Origin: Zasmidium citrigriseum
Lineage: Eukaryota; Ascomycota; Dothideomycetes; Mycosphaerellales; Mycosphaerellaceae
DNA: 64,000 nucleotides
Direction: 5' to 3'
NCBI GenBank assembly: GCA_002786025.1
Contig: NHNW01000032.1
Location: 124,001-188,000 of the forward strand
Positions 43,865 through 55,506 of the stretch are shown here, piece after piece. A program made the translations under genes and the position numbers. Numbering within the stretch: position 1 is the stretch's first letter; every line of letters begins with the position of its first letter. The notes under the pieces are model-generated. The model was not told the DNA's origin. It searched no databases and was given only the letters and a program-made list of their open reading frames with translations.

Positions 43865-45291
43865 ATGTCGGACAACACCTTCCGCGTCTGGCAGCTCGAC
43901 GAGCGCATCTGCCTCGACATCCTTCATACGCAGTTTGGGCTCTCCAGAGCTCAGCGCCGTGATCTGTTCGGACGTCTCTTCGGCAAGCGCTGGCAGGATG
44001 CAAAGCGCAAGCCATACGACGTCAACCCGCTCTGGGACGAGGTGAGACCTATTTTTCTTCGCGAATGCCTTTTCATCTAGAGACTGACCTGTGGCAGTGG
44101 AACTATCGCTGGGATACCAGCAAGAGCAAGGACTGGGATCTGGTGTGCAAGGTCAACCGCGAGGACACGGAAGAGCTCGAGAGAGACCGCATCCGCCAGT
44201 TGATCATTGCGGCAGCTGGCCAGTCGGGCTCGTTCAACCTCTACACCAAGACTGTTGATGCGCCCATCAGTCTCACACCTGCTGCCGAGCCACATGTCGA
44301 GACTGGTCGGCCTTTGTGGTCCATCAAAGCGCTCGAGGACAAGAAGAAGAACAAGGGTACAAAGAGGTCAAAGACGACCCAGTCTCCCAGCTCTACTGCA
44401 ACGGCTTCTCTTGTGCCTGCATCATCTACCCAAGATACTTCTGCTCCAGCGCCAACGAATGCTTATCAGCCGTTATGGGTCGACAATCAGACCACCCTCA
44501 CGCAGAACCCAGAGGCTCATGATGCAGACACTGGCAACAAGAACACGGCCGGGGCCAGACGCCGACAGAAGCGGCCGGAGAGAGTCACCGCGGGGGCTGA
44601 TGATGCGCAACATACACGAACACCCCAGCGACAGGCGGAGAAAGCCACGCCATCGGTTACACTCGACAACGCCCCGCCAGTGACTGCTCCCCGCCAGGAC
44701 GCTCCTCCTCTTGAAATGGCCCATTCCTGCCAGGTCAACCTCTCCGTTTACCCTCACCAATACATCCAAGGCAACCTCAACCGTTTCATCCCCACGACAA
44801 GCAAGCTCTACCAACACGCCGGCCACGCAAAGCGAGTGATCGACCAAACCGGAAACACCTTCGACATCATGGTCTGCGACATCTCAATCTGCACCTTCTG
44901 CCAGAACGCTCAGTCCCACGGCCAACTCACTCCTGATCAAGCGAAGGCCCTCGCAGTACAAGCCGAGAACAATGACGAGTTCCGTCCCGAATGGTCCCTC
45001 CTCATCGGTCTTCCCTTCGTCCATTCCTGGTACGACTGCACCCGCGCCGCTGAGCCAAATCCCGCCAACTGCCAGGTCTTTCAGCCTCAGCCACCGAAGC
45101 CGACGAATCAGCCTCACGTGCCGACTTGGACTACACAGGTGCTGTTCGATGACTCGCAGAATGGTGCGGAGAATGGAGATGGGTGCGTCGGTTGGAGAGA
45201 GGCTGGGATGTGCAATCCAGCGCTGTGCGATGTCTGTGGGGTTGTTGATATGGATGTTGTCAATGCTATTTCTGAGGGGGAGATGAAGTGA
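43865..45291 (+). CDS. W-x3-ER module protein, 456 aa, two exons (family member 1)
   Basis: ATG 43865 (CACCATGTCGG) is preferred over ATG 43838. Exons 43865-44041 and 44098-45291 join in phase 0 across a 56-bp intron (GTGAGA donor, GACTGACC branch, GGCAG acceptor). The N-terminal module of about 110 residues reads VWQLDERICLDILHTQFGLS, LFGRLFGKRW, then LWDEWNYRWDTSKSKDWDLV and DRIRQLIIAAAGQSGSF. A low-complexity linker (about 150-280) separates it from a Cys-containing C-terminal domain (CDISICTFC, GMCNPALCDVCG). The module and its intron position match the neighbour at 45740. Function unknown; the helical module could bind DNA or protein, but no known domain is recognised. Confidence 0.8.
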
Positions 45292-45739
45292 TGTGGACGT
45301 ATGGGCCAGATCGATGGCACGATTGATGGACAGTGAGAGGCAGGGGGTTTCAGCGACTGCTCAAAGATGTCGACGACTGCTGTGAAGCGCCTAACAGCTA
45401 CGTATGAACAGCCCCCAGATATACATATCGACAACGCCATGCATGCACGTCTATCGTTTCCAGACCTTCTTGGTGTTTGGCTGTGAGAAAACATAGGTTC
45501 AGCTTGCAGGGAAGCGAACATTCACTCTCCCGCTCCCGCGTGTGATTAGAGTTTGCGATTCCGTCCGTGCTCCCACTCTCAAGAATCTTCCATCGCGAAT
45601 CTTCAAAGAACGCACCAAGCACACTACGACTCCCGCCGACACCCTGCGCCTTCGACGTATAATTGCCTTCTCCAGCTCCTCCGACGACACCATACATATC
45701 CCGATTCCACCTCACCGCCAATTTCCCGCCGACTTCACG
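45292..45739. other. Intergenic region between tandem family members
   Basis: 3' flank of member 1, then a C/A-rich leader before the ATG at 45740. A 177-codon antisense frame across it looks like a shadow. Confidence 0.5.
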
Positions 45740-46608
45740 ATGACGACCCGCGTCTGGCAGATTCCCGAGCGCCTCTGTCTCGACATCCTCTTCACCGAAT
45801 GGGACCTCACCCGTGAGGAAGCCCACGATATCTTCGGCCGCCTCTACGGCCAGGCCTGGGAGGATGCTGGTCGCTCGGTGTACACGCCGCAGAAACTGCG
45901 TGAGGAGGTACGAGACACTAAACCTCTGCAACGCACAAGAAACATGCTAATTATTCGCAGTGGAAGTGGCGCTGGAACTCCGGCAAGAGCAAGGACTGGG
46001 ACGTCGTCTCTGTCCCGCCCGCCGCCCGCGGCGTCGACTACATCAGCGACCGCCAGGAGATGAAAGACCGCATTGTCGCTGCCGCTGCCGAGACGGGCGG
46101 CTTCAATCACTTCACCCAGGACAGCAACTCGGTCATCGTCCTCACGCCTCGCGCTTCGCCTTTCGTCGAGACTGGCCGCCCAAAGCCCAAGAAGAAGGGT
46201 GGAAAGAAGGGCGGCAAGAAGCGCAAGTCCGCCACAGCTGCTAGATCGAGACGAGCACCAGCTGCGCCGGTCCCTACCATGACTGCCCCGGCGACTGTGG
46301 CTCCTCCTCCCCCACCTCCTGCGCCAGCGACTATGGCAACCCCTCCTCCGCCCTCACCAGATGCCCCGATTCCCACCACCTCCTGGGAGATCGATATTCC
46401 TCCCCAGGTCAGCAACGAGCGATTTGATGGGCCTGTCGAGCGCGCGGCCAAGCGACGTAGGCAGGGGCGTGAGCTCGTGGTCGCTGCTCCTGACGCCGAG
46501 CCGTTGGTGGGTGCATACCGCTGGCCTGTGTTCTCGGCCATTGGGAGCTCGACTGCTGCGGATGGTGCGGTTCTGCCTGGTTTCGGCGAGGAGAACGAGA
46601 GTCGTTGA
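45740..46608 (+). CDS. W-x3-ER module protein, 271 aa, two exons (family member 2)
   Basis: Exons 45740-45907 and 45961-46608 join in phase 0 across a 53-bp intron (GTACGA donor, ATGCTAAT branch, TCGCAG acceptor). The intron falls at the same place as in member 1, between Glu-Glu and the conserved Trp. The module reads VWQIPERLCLDILFTEWDLT, IFGRLYGQAW, EEWKWRWNSGKSKDWDVV and MKDRIVAAAAETGGF. The SPFVETGRP segment matches EPHVETGRP in member 1. Then come a Lys/Gly-rich basic stretch (KPKKKGGKKGGKKRK), a Pro-rich linker and a short C-terminus. The basic stretch could be a nuclear signal. Confidence 0.8.
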
Positions 46609-47154
46609 TTTTGGGGTGTGGTCTCGGTTGCTTTTCTTTGTTGCTTATACCTTTGTTTGCTTTCTGTTTTTGTCTCCACAATCGGTCTGTTTCATAATGA
46701 ATGAGCGGCTGGGCCTGGGTCAGGCGTTGAAGGAGAGAGTTGCAGTACTCGTCTGGAAAACACGGCGAGAAGGAAGGAAGGTCGAAAAGGTCAAGGGCCG
46801 GTTTGGCATTGCCCCGGCGACATGACTGGCTTATATCTCGTGCAACTGCAGCAGAATTGGATGTCGTTTCAACAGATCTTTCCCCATTTCGTTGGCTACT
46901 ACAGTGCAGAGCTGACTTCTTCGAAATGCTACTACCTAAGAAGCTCGCCAGACATCCATCGGGTTGCCGTGCCGCTTATAGAGGCCTATTTCTCAACAGG
47001 ATTCGAGACAAAGAGAGTATTGAAGGCCGAGGACAATATACCCGATGAGACAGAGTATTGAAATGACCAGCACTTGATGAAGGACTACCATACTTCAACT
47101 CCAGCTCACAAGAACCGCAATCTGCTGCTTTAAACACCCCAGCCAAACGCTTTC
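46609..47154. other. Intergenic region between convergent genes
   Basis: 3' flanks of W-x3-ER member 2 and of the hydrolase gene; nothing else visible. Confidence 0.5.
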
Positions 47155-47936
47155 TCAACGCTCCAGCTGCAGACATCCCACAACCTTCTCCGCCAGCATC
47201 TTGGGCTCCGACAACATCGGCATATGTCCCGTCGGAATCCTCACGATCTCACTCCCTGCCAGCCCAGCACACATCTCCTGCACCTGCGGCGGAATCGTCC
47301 GATCGTTCTCCGTGAAGATGTAACTGCTCGGGACTTTCGCCCAGCCGGTGTACGTGCATTCGACGGTCCATTCGTCCAGAAGAGGCTGGCTGGACATGAA
47401 CGGGATGCAGTGGTCTTCAGCAATTGAGGAAGGGACGTCGTGGAAGAGGTTGGCGTCGCGATCTTTGATGAGGATTTCGCCGTCCTGTATCGATATTAGT
47501 GTGGAGGTTTTGAAGATGAGATGGACGGAGGATGGACCTTGGCTTCCCAATCCGTCTGCGGATGTTTAGCTCCCACAGGCAGAATCCCTCCAGCGATGAA
47601 GACGAATCTTTCAACGCCGCCTCCGCTTCCAACAGCAAGCTTGCCTCCGGCTTCCAGGTCTTCCGTTGCCATTGCTGAGAGGAAAGCACCGGCGCTGTGG
47701 GCAACGACAACTACTCGCTTGCCAGCTTCAACGAGTGGCTGGATCACGGCTCGGATGCCATCGGCGTCGTCTTGCATTGTCGGTGCATTGGGACTCCTCG
47801 TTCCTGTGGATTTCAGCGGGGCGAAGACGATTTCTGGTATTGATGGCGCTGCTTTCCGGAGTTCATCGACGAAGAGCGAATATGGTTTAGTTCCCAGCCA
47901 GAAGCCAGGTACAATGACGAGTGTTGCTGCTGGCAT
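47155..47936 (-). CDS. Alpha/beta-hydrolase-fold protein, 242 aa, two exons
   Basis: Exons 47936-47538 and 47484-47155 join in phase 0 across a 53-bp intron (GTCCAT donor, weaker than usual; ATACAG acceptor). An N-terminal strand TLVIVPGFWLG carries the oxyanion-hole turn. The nucleophile elbow VVVVAHSAGAFLSA fits the family G/A-x-S-x-G pattern with Ser at about residue 86. The candidate acid lies in FTENDRTIP and the catalytic His in PTGHMPM near the C-terminus. Length fits small cytosolic serine hydrolases or esterases acting on small esters; the substrate is unknown. It is a conventional enzyme gene inside the W-x3-ER cluster. Confidence 0.85.
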
Positions 47937-48814
47937 GGTTATGATATCGTATTCTGGGAGATGGCAGGATGCTGACATCAGGAGCGATATATGCTTGGGA
48001 ACGTAAGCTATCTTATACCATCTCGCAATTAGTGTAAGCGAAGTGATGATGACGAAGCCGGCTGGGATGGGAATCCTTTGCGATGACTCGCCGTTCAGGA
48101 TTCCGGATGGAGTCAAACTTTCGAAGGATTGCATGAAGCCAATTCGAAACGGGCAAGTCATGCGCATATCGGATGGACTTGGCGAGGCTTGCTATTAAGC
48201 TGGCCGGCGAAACACGTCCGGATGCTGGATCATTTGACAATAGAAAGGAGGGAAACTCAAGCACTGGATAATCTTGAATCAAACCTTTGGATTCGGGCAT
48301 GATACGCAATAGGATAAAAGAGAAATAGAAGTTCCTGAAGCCTAGTCAGCCTTTGATCGCATCTAGTTGAGCACATACGTGAGCCTTTACTCACCATGAC
48401 CACGGTTGTGCGTCTTTCTCAGAGTACAGGCTACCAGCTCTCTGTGAAGCTCCCGCAAGAAGATTGCAGGCTATCTTGAAGAGCCACAACATCTCATGGG
48501 AACGAAATATGGTAATGCCTTACGAAGGCTGATGGCTCAGCAGGATTGCTCTTACTCCTTGTGTGGTCTTGTTTGAATTTCGCTGCAGGCGGTACCGTGC
48601 AACACAACTTCTCGCTCGGTCTGCACAATGCAGGTTTTCTTCGGCCGGTGTTGCAATCTCTTCGAATAAACAGGGGAAAGGCAGTAACACAGACATACGC
48701 TGGACAGAGGTCAGTCATCAGAAAGGTCGAGGATCGAAGGGGCTGGTTCTTACCTCTGATACTTGAAGTGATTCGTGGGCATATACAACGGCGTTTCAAA
48801 AGTCATCGCCGCAC
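47937..48814. other. Intergenic region, no gene seen
   Basis: 5' flank of the hydrolase gene and 3' flank of W-x3-ER member 3. Only short overlapping frames. Confidence 0.5.
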
Positions 48815-49891
48815 TCATCCTCCACGGATTCGACAAGCTGGACACCCGCGCCGTCTGCACCCTCCACATCGCGGCACTGGCGCCAACGTCCTCCCTCGAA
48901 GGACTCGTCCTTCATCTTCCTCGACCACCTCCTCCTCTCGGTCAGGCCGTCGTGGAGGTGCTCCCAGCGTCTGCTGGTTTCTTGCGATCTGCTCCTCTGT
49001 CAAAGGAGCGTCATTCTGCTGCCCGTATCCAGCCAGACCTGCCAACCCGTCCAGCCGATTCAGCAGATGACCACCACGGCTGCCGATGGCTTCACGCGTC
49101 TGACCACCGTATGCGTTTGGTGCGTCTTGCGTGAGCTGTGTGAGGAAGGCGTTGTCCAGATGCGCCGGCAGGGTGTAGACGGTCCCATTTGCTGTCGTCG
49201 TTGTTCTTGATGGGACGACGGGAGCTGGCGCAACTGGAGCAGCGTTCCCTGCTGGAGCTGCGTTTGTTGGTGGAGCAGCAATAGTACCAGTGGCCTGGCC
49301 AGTCGTTGCCGCAGGGAGAACAGCAGCAGCAGCAACACCCTGGCCAGTGGTGATGTTAGTTTGTGCCGCTGGCGCTGGTGGTGCTTGTGGCTGTGCTTGC
49401 GCTGGGGCCGCAGGGGACACAGTCGGCTGCGCATTGGCGGTGATGCCGTTACCCGCCGAAGAAGGAGCAGCGCCGACTTGCACTGTTCCTCCTGCTGCCG
49501 CCGGCGCTGGAGCAGTCATGGTAGGAGCGGCAGCAGGAGGATTACCACCCTGCACACCCGCATTTGCTCCACCCTGCGCAGCGACCAAACCCGGAACATG
49601 AATCCCCAAAGCTCTTGCCGCAGTGCGAATCCTCCTTCTCGCCGCTGTTCGATCAGCTCTCTGGCGAGCATTCCATCTTGGTCCAATAACCTCAGTCCTC
49701 CAAGTTCGCCCTCGCGTGGGGTTGTCTCGCTGGCCGTACTGATCTTGCACAAGTCGGACGGATGGCTGCCAGGTCGGAGTGCCGTGCTGGTGGAGGAAGA
49801 GGCGTGTGGTGTCGGGTGAGGAGAGGCGGTATTCGTTGAAGCAGATGAAGAGGAAGTGCCTCTCGGCGACGGTCCAGTTGTGGCGCGACAT
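48815..49891 (-). CDS. W-x3-ER module protein with long Ala/Pro-rich linker, 358 aa (family member 3)
   Basis: Uninterrupted from ATG 49891. The module at residues 5-98 reads WTVAERHFLFICFNEYRLS, TRLFLHQHGTPTW, TWRTEVIGPRW and ARRRIRTAARALGIHV. Residues about 105-230 are Ala/Pro/Gln/Thr low complexity. A C-terminal segment (YTLPAHLDNAFLTQLTQD) resembles the second domain of the genes at 55507 and 57015 only weakly. The extreme C-terminus is Arg/Cys-rich (PRCGGCRRRGCPACRIRGG). It has no intron, unlike members 1 and 2. Long antisense frames here come from the GC-rich linker. Confidence 0.75.
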   Translation of the reverse strand: MSRHNWTVAERHFLFICFNEYRLSSPDTTRLFLHQHGTPTWQPSVRLVQDQYGQRDNPTRGRTWRTEVIGPRWNARQRADRTAARRRIRTAARALGIHVPGLVAAQGGANAGVQGGNPPAAAPTMTAPAPAAAGGTVQVGAAPSSAGNGITANAQPTVSPAAPAQAQPQAPPAPAAQTNITTGQGVAAAAVLPAATTGQATGTIAAPPTNAAPAGNAAPVAPAPVVPSRTTTTANGTVYTLPAHLDNAFLTQLTQDAPNAYGGQTREAIGSRGGHLLNRLDGLAGLAGYGQQNDAPLTEEQIARNQQTLGAPPRRPDREEEVVEEDEGRVLRGRTLAPVPRCGGCRRRGCPACRIRGG

Positions 49892-50452
49892 TGTGTGAGG
49901 GTTTGTCGTCGCGTCGAATGTTGAGGGTGTTCAAGATCATCAGGGTCGATTTTGGCAAGTGCTAGGTGGCAGCAACTTCATCGTGGCGGGGCTTCCCGGA
50001 AGGCAAATCTTCGGAAGCCCGTGAAACTTGGCACCAGCTGTATACGATTGAGCATATTACGATTTATACGAACAAAGAGGAAGTACGGTGTACCTCATTT
50101 CGAAGTGGAGTAAGTCTTAATATGCTATCAACTCGACTGTTTGCTGTCTGGTGAGACATACTGGCGAATGACTTAAAACAGGTAAATAACACAATGTACA
50201 AACATGCAATTTTTTGCTAGCAGACTGCTGACATTTTGCGAAAAGGGAGGGGGAGCTACTCGGGCAGTTACAGTGGCTGAGAGGTGATAAGCGTAATGTC
50301 GCCGTTCAAGACCGCATCGAAAGGATGTGAATGCATGGTTCTTAAACTGTATACCAACGCTATGATGCGCGCAGTGCCCTGGATTGAATGCTGGTCAAGC
50401 GAGCGGTTCAATCTTCAAGCGCCGTTCAAAGGATAATCAAAGCCCTGATGCG
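49892..50452. other. Intergenic region, no gene seen
   Basis: AT-richer spacer between member 3 and the RING pseudogene; no features. Confidence 0.5.
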
Positions 50453-52150
50453 CTACGCCCAGTCGAACAGTCCGCCAATTCCAGCCAGGTTCTTCTCCGT
50501 CTCGGCCAACTTCTCATCTGCCTCAGCGGCCTTCCTCTGCTTCTCCTGTTCGACCTCGATCTCGAGCTTCTGCAGAGCAGCAGACTTGAAGAAGAATGGT
50601 CTATCACCATGAAGATGGAAGCCATACTCATCAATCGTGCAATCCTCATGCTCCCCCTCACAAGCACGAACGACCTGAAACTGAAGGACGCGACTCAGAG
50701 TACGCTCCATGAAGGTCTTGAGATCGGGGCGAACGGGGACAGTGCCGTCGTCTTTCTTGAAGTCGGCGATCTGTTCCGCGGTCATGAATCTTGTGAACCC
50801 GCCGTTCAAGAGATCTTGCTGGAAGTACTTGTTGATGGTAGCCGTGAACACGTGGTAGAGCTCTTGCACGGTTCCCACACGACCGGCATGCTCGGCGACG
50901 GTGGCGTAGAAGGCGCCTTCGAATCGGGCGAAGTCTGGCAGGTTGCGCGGTTCGTGACGAGGTTCATCTCCGGACTCTGGAGCATCTTGGACGAGGTAGC
51001 ACCACGTGTCTGCGAGTACGCTGTCGACGATGATAAGTGGAGCCGTGTTGTTCTTTGCGTGAACGATGTCTAGGTCAGCGCAGCAGCGCTCGAAGTTCTC
51101 GTAATCGGTGTACAGGTGATCGCGTACGAACTCCTCGTTTACATCGAAGCCGTTGGGAGCAAGCTGTGCATTGATCTCTAGTCCTGCTAGTTTCCTCGCA
51201 CAAAAGACACAGCGAAAGTCGTGCAGGCCCTTGAACTTGGCCCACTCCGAAAGGCACTCGAAACAGAAGCAGTGCTTGTCGGAACAGGGGAGCCTGGCGA
51301 TCCTGGGGGAGTCCATGTCATCGTATGGGAGGAAGCACATGTTGCAGCGCACCACCTGCTCATCAGTCGGGAGTGTGGCATTGTAGGCGTCCAGGGTTGG
51401 TTTGTCGATGACGGTGATCATTTTCTGCAGAGCATCGGGTATCGTCTTCTAGCGGGGTGCCTTGAAGATCTCCCGGTTGTAGTAGTCGGTGTAGGTCTGG
51501 CCTCTCACGGTAAGCCAGTCTTTGAAGTGACGTGCAGCGCGGTCTCCCCGCTGGATCAGGAGGTCTGTGATGTCTTCTTGCTAGGGCTCGGTGTCGGGCT
51601 CGTTGAGGTCGTTGAACTTCCAGTCGTTGGTGTTGGACTCGTACGTCTTCGAGTCGGTCGTGACAAGCCCTCCGCCCGGTCGGTAGAAGTGCGAAGTGCG
51701 CTCAACGCGTACGCGGAAGTTGTGGACGTCGCTGGGGGATGGATCGCCTTCACGCACAAAAGACACCACGCGCAGGTCTGTGAGGCCCGCGTAAGCGACG
51801 CACTTGGCCATATCGCTGGCGAGATCGCCGTTAGCAGCGAAGTGCACGTCATGCACGGCCTCGGCGCGGTAGAGAGTCATGAAGTGGTTGTTGGCGCTGT
51901 TGAATCCAGGGAAGTTGGCCTCCACACGGGTATCCGGCACTAGTGGGAAGGGCTCGTATCTCTTGGACTCGCTGATTGGCATCCAGGTCATAAGCTTCTC
52001 ACCTGGCTGGAGAAGGCCTCTCTCTGGAAATGTCACACTAACGGAGTGACTTGGCTCGGTAGACGTGGCCATCCGGCTCTCGAGCTTCATCTTGATCTCG
52101 ATCTCGAGGGGCACCCATTTCTGAGCCTTCTTCTTGCCTTTGTTTGGCAT
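50453..52150 (-). pseudogene. RING-finger gene interrupted by two in-frame TAG codons
   Basis: Paralogue of the intact gene at 15964-17523. ATG 52150 opens a 189-codon frame ending at TAG 51583-51581. The same phase continues 43 codons to a second TAG at 51451-51449, then runs to the final stop at 50453. The bridge (QEDITDLLIQRGDRAARHFK) aligns with QKDINAMICQHGERAPRNYK in the intact copy, so there is no frameshift. The first TAG aligns with a Trp codon position of the intact copy. The RING is complete at about codons 269-316 (RCNMC, LPCSDKHCFCFECLSEW, CVFC). The C-terminus is a charged helix rich in Glu/Lys/Gln. Unless the stops are bypassed, only the N-terminal domain would be made. Confidence 0.85.
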
Positions 52151-52839
52151 GGTCGCTCGTATTATGCTGGGGATGGAAATGCGTCTGGGATGTGAGGGAT
52201 TGTGTGTGTGTATGAAGTTGATGCAGTGTGGTGTTTGGGTATGGAGCTTGCGACTGGAGGCGGGTCGTGTTCTTGTGGGTAAATTAAGGTTTGGTCAATG
52301 CTCCGGCTCGAGTAGTCCTCCATTCACTCGACAAAGACCTGGGCCGACTCGCTTTTCTCGAAGAACAGTACTTTGTCGGCCACTCAATGCCCCGTGTAGT
52401 GGCTTTGTTTGGCATTGTATTTGGTGGGATTATGCATACGTAGCTTGCACGGTACCTAACGCGATGACATCAAAATCCAAGTCATTACTTTCTGGCGAGG
52501 GACGATATTGCCGACATCTCGCGAGGATTGATGTTAGGACATGCAAGTGAAACAATTGAGCCTCAAAACTCATATGAAAGATCTTCAATGCGTTGACTTC
52601 TATCGCCTGTATTCTTTCGTGTGCCCATCGGTCTGCAATCTAGCTACTATGTCCGCACTAATGGATCCCAAAAGCCATGTGTCCGGCAATGCGTACGCTG
52701 TTCTGATGTACGGAGCCACTCCAGCTGCGCGATCTCTGTGCATTGTCCCAGGAACGTACAGTCCTAGGGGCACCGACGATGCCACTGTTCCGTTGCAAGA
52801 CCATCCGCGATGCGGCCCAAGCTCAATTAGCCATCGTGC
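52151..52839. other. Intergenic region, no gene seen
   Basis: 5' flank of the RING pseudogene and 3' flank of the W-x3-ER pseudogene. Short frames only. Confidence 0.5.
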
Positions 52840-54549
52840 TTAATCCAGAATAATGACCCCCTCGTCATTCTCAATGTATGCAGCGTCGTCCATCTTGGCG
52901 TCCTCCTCAGTCCCATCCTGCGCGTCGTCCATCTCGTCGTCCATCTCCTCGTCGTCCATCTCCTCGTCGTCCATCTCGGCGTCTACGGTCTCCGCGTCGT
53001 CCTCGACATCCTGCTTGCCGCGAGAGTGACGACAGTCGGCAATCGGAGCCTCACCAGCGCTGGAGACGTCCTTGTTGCCCTAGTCTGGAGCGATGGCGCC
53101 ATAGGCTCGTCGTTGAAATCTGGACCTCTCGTTCTGGATTATGGCTACTCTATCCGCAAATGCTGCCCACTTCGACTTCGTCTGCACCTGAGGGTGACCG
53201 GGCTGATTCTCGGATGCAGAACGCTGCGTCTGCCAGGTTGAAGCCGGAGTCATGTAGCCTATTCGTCGAAGGTACGCTTGGACGAAAGGGTGATATTGCC
53301 GAGCGGTGGGTAGAGGATGCGGCGTCGAAGCGAAGGCGTGTTGACCAACGAAGGTGTTCAAATTCCCGCCACGATGCGTTTCACGGTCAATCTGGCCAGG
53401 AATTTGACGCCCTTGACGCTCGGTCTGATCAGTGGTCTCGTCTTGCGTAATGACATGGTCTGGGACCTCGAAGGTACCGCCGGTCGTGCCAGAACCAATC
53501 TCCCTCGCCCTCTGTCTGCCCTTACTATTGGAGTTTGAGTTCGTCTGGTGGGCTGTGTTGGTGGTAAGACCCGACATTTTGACGGTCTTGCCTCTCATGC
53601 CGGGCGCTGGACGCCATATGAACCCCTCCTCCTTCTGCTTGCCCTTCCCGTTCCGCTGGAGGTTGACTTAAGGACCAGCGGCAACCGTGGAACGCATGTT
53701 GGAGACAGTCTTCTTGACAGGGCGCTCGCCGCGAGGAGAGAGTGATGCTTGCTTCTGAATGCTCGCATCTTCCAAGATGTCGTCGTCATCCTCGAACGGC
53801 TTAGGAATTGGAGATATCAGTCGGCGCTTGCGACGTGGAGGTTGCGTGTACTCTTCATCCTCTTCCTTCTCCTCCTCTTCTTCTGTTTCATCCTTATCAT
53901 CTTCAATCTCCGATTCCACCTCGACACGCTTACGCTTCTAACGACCAGCGCTCGCCACCTAACTCTGCTTACTACGTTTGCGACCCTTGCCTAAGATCGC
54001 GTTCGGGTTGGGGACCCATGGGACAAGAGCAGCGGGCAGAGGTGGAGAGTTCGTAGCAGCGGCGACCGTGGCAGCAGGAGGTACGTACATGACGGGCACA
54101 CTATTGCCATCGACTGGAAGAATACCAGCCAAGCCGAACTTCTCTGGAGAGACGCGTGGAATGAGTGCAATTCGGAGCGCCTGAGCGGCAGCATGAATCT
54201 TCTGGCGTGCGGCCGCTCTATCTTGCTCCTCTTCTAGGGTGTGAACACCAGAATCGATCTTCTCGAGCCACATGGCCGAGCGCCCTGGTCCATGGCGAGA
54301 CGCAAACTCATCGCGGATACGCTGGCCATCGGGAATCTCATCCCAGACTCCGCCTACGTAGTGGTGGTTGAAAAGAGCTGCGCAATCATCCCAGACCTAG
54401 TTGTACTCCGTGAAGAGGATGTACACCATGTGGCGCTCGTCCGTAGACCAGGTATGCTTCTTCTTTATTATTTCGCCCTGTGCCTTAGCCTGAGGCTGCA
54501 TCTTCTTCGTACCACCGGTGTCTTTCTTTACGACTTTGCGCCCGGCCAT
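52840..54549 (-). pseudogene. W-x3-ER module gene with five in-frame stop codons (family member 4)
   Basis: ATG 54549 (MAGRKVVKKDTGG) begins a 570-codon span that stays in one phase to TAA at 52842-52840. It is interrupted by TAG at 54399-54397, 53961-53959, 53940-53938 and 53082-53080, and by TAA at 53670-53668. The module is clear on both sides of the first stop: TWSTDERHMVYILFTEYN, then VWDDCAALFNHHY and ARQKIHAAAQALRIAL. Downstream come a Lys/Arg patch (KGRKRSKQS), an acidic tract (SEIEDDKDETEEEEEKEEDE), a Gln/Thr-rich region and a tail with repeated EMDDE units. No frameshift is needed anywhere. It is either a lightly mutated pseudogene or a gene whose stops are recoded. Confidence 0.75.
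52926..52985 (-). repeat. Short in-frame repeats encoding EMDDE units
   Basis: On the minus strand GAGATGGACGAC-type units repeat four times, giving an acidic tail just before the last stop codon of the family-4 pseudogene. Confidence 0.8.
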
Positions 54550-55506
54550 GACTTCGATGAGACTATGGGCTTCTGTAGTGGATTTGCTTGGTTTTAGTGG
54601 GGCGAGTGAGGCTAGAGAAGGCGGCGGCGAATGGTCCTCGATGCAGTGTCCGACATAGATAAAAGGCGCTGGTTTGTGGACGCTGGATGTCGGGTTTGGG
54701 TTGCGTGTTTGTGGTGGTGGTGGTGAAGTTGGCATAGAGCGACGGCGCTGATGGCGTGGGTATGCAGAGTTGGTTTCGTGAGCGGAGTTTCGTGGTTGCG
54801 GTGTGCTGCGATGTCGAGCACTGAAATGGAGAAGAAGAAATGGACGGCGTCGGGTGTTTTGCGTCGCGCCTGACGACAGCGCGCATTGACTTTCGGCTCA
54901 TCCCGAAACTCAAAACCGCGAGTGAATGAATTCACAGCCGCGCCTCAAGCAAGGTTCATGCTATCTTATCCAGCTACTGTAGGATATGTCACGCAGATTG
55001 AAGATTGCGCGATGAAGTTGGAGCCCTCAGGCCCTCAGGGTATACAAAACGCACAAAAGCTTGATTCTTATACGAAAAGTACAGGACATGGCGTTCTGCT
55101 TTCTTTTGCTAACTACTTACTACGATTTAATTGCGCTTGTGGACGTCTTACATGTCTTCTTCCCACAGAGGATAGATATTTTGAAGCTTGGCGGCAAGCA
55201 AGAACTGTTGAACAAACAGGATTTTGGACATGGTTGGCTATCTATGAGATTTAATCTGATCGGGAAGTAAATTTAGTTAAGAAAGGAAAAAACATGTCAG
55301 TAAATGAAGGTAGAAAGGAATGATAGAACACGAATTCGTCGGCTCAAGGTACATGCAACATTAACAACAAGGTTCGATCATGCATTGGATGCTAACCACA
55401 TGGAACCTAAGCATCATCCACGAACCTGTGGCGTTGGCGGGAGTGTGCTTCCCCTCCAGCCTAACTCATTCGAAGCACAAAAACAATGCCAAACCCAGCC
55501 AGTCTT
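54550..55506. other. Intergenic region, no gene seen
   Basis: The pseudogene frame is open a little upstream (to an ATG at 54735). The rest, AT-rich toward 55300, shows no gene. Confidence 0.5.

Noticed and set aside
48858..49819. Plus-strand frames opposite W-x3-ER member 3
   Set aside because: Ala/Gly/Cys-rich shadows of the Ala/Pro-rich linker.
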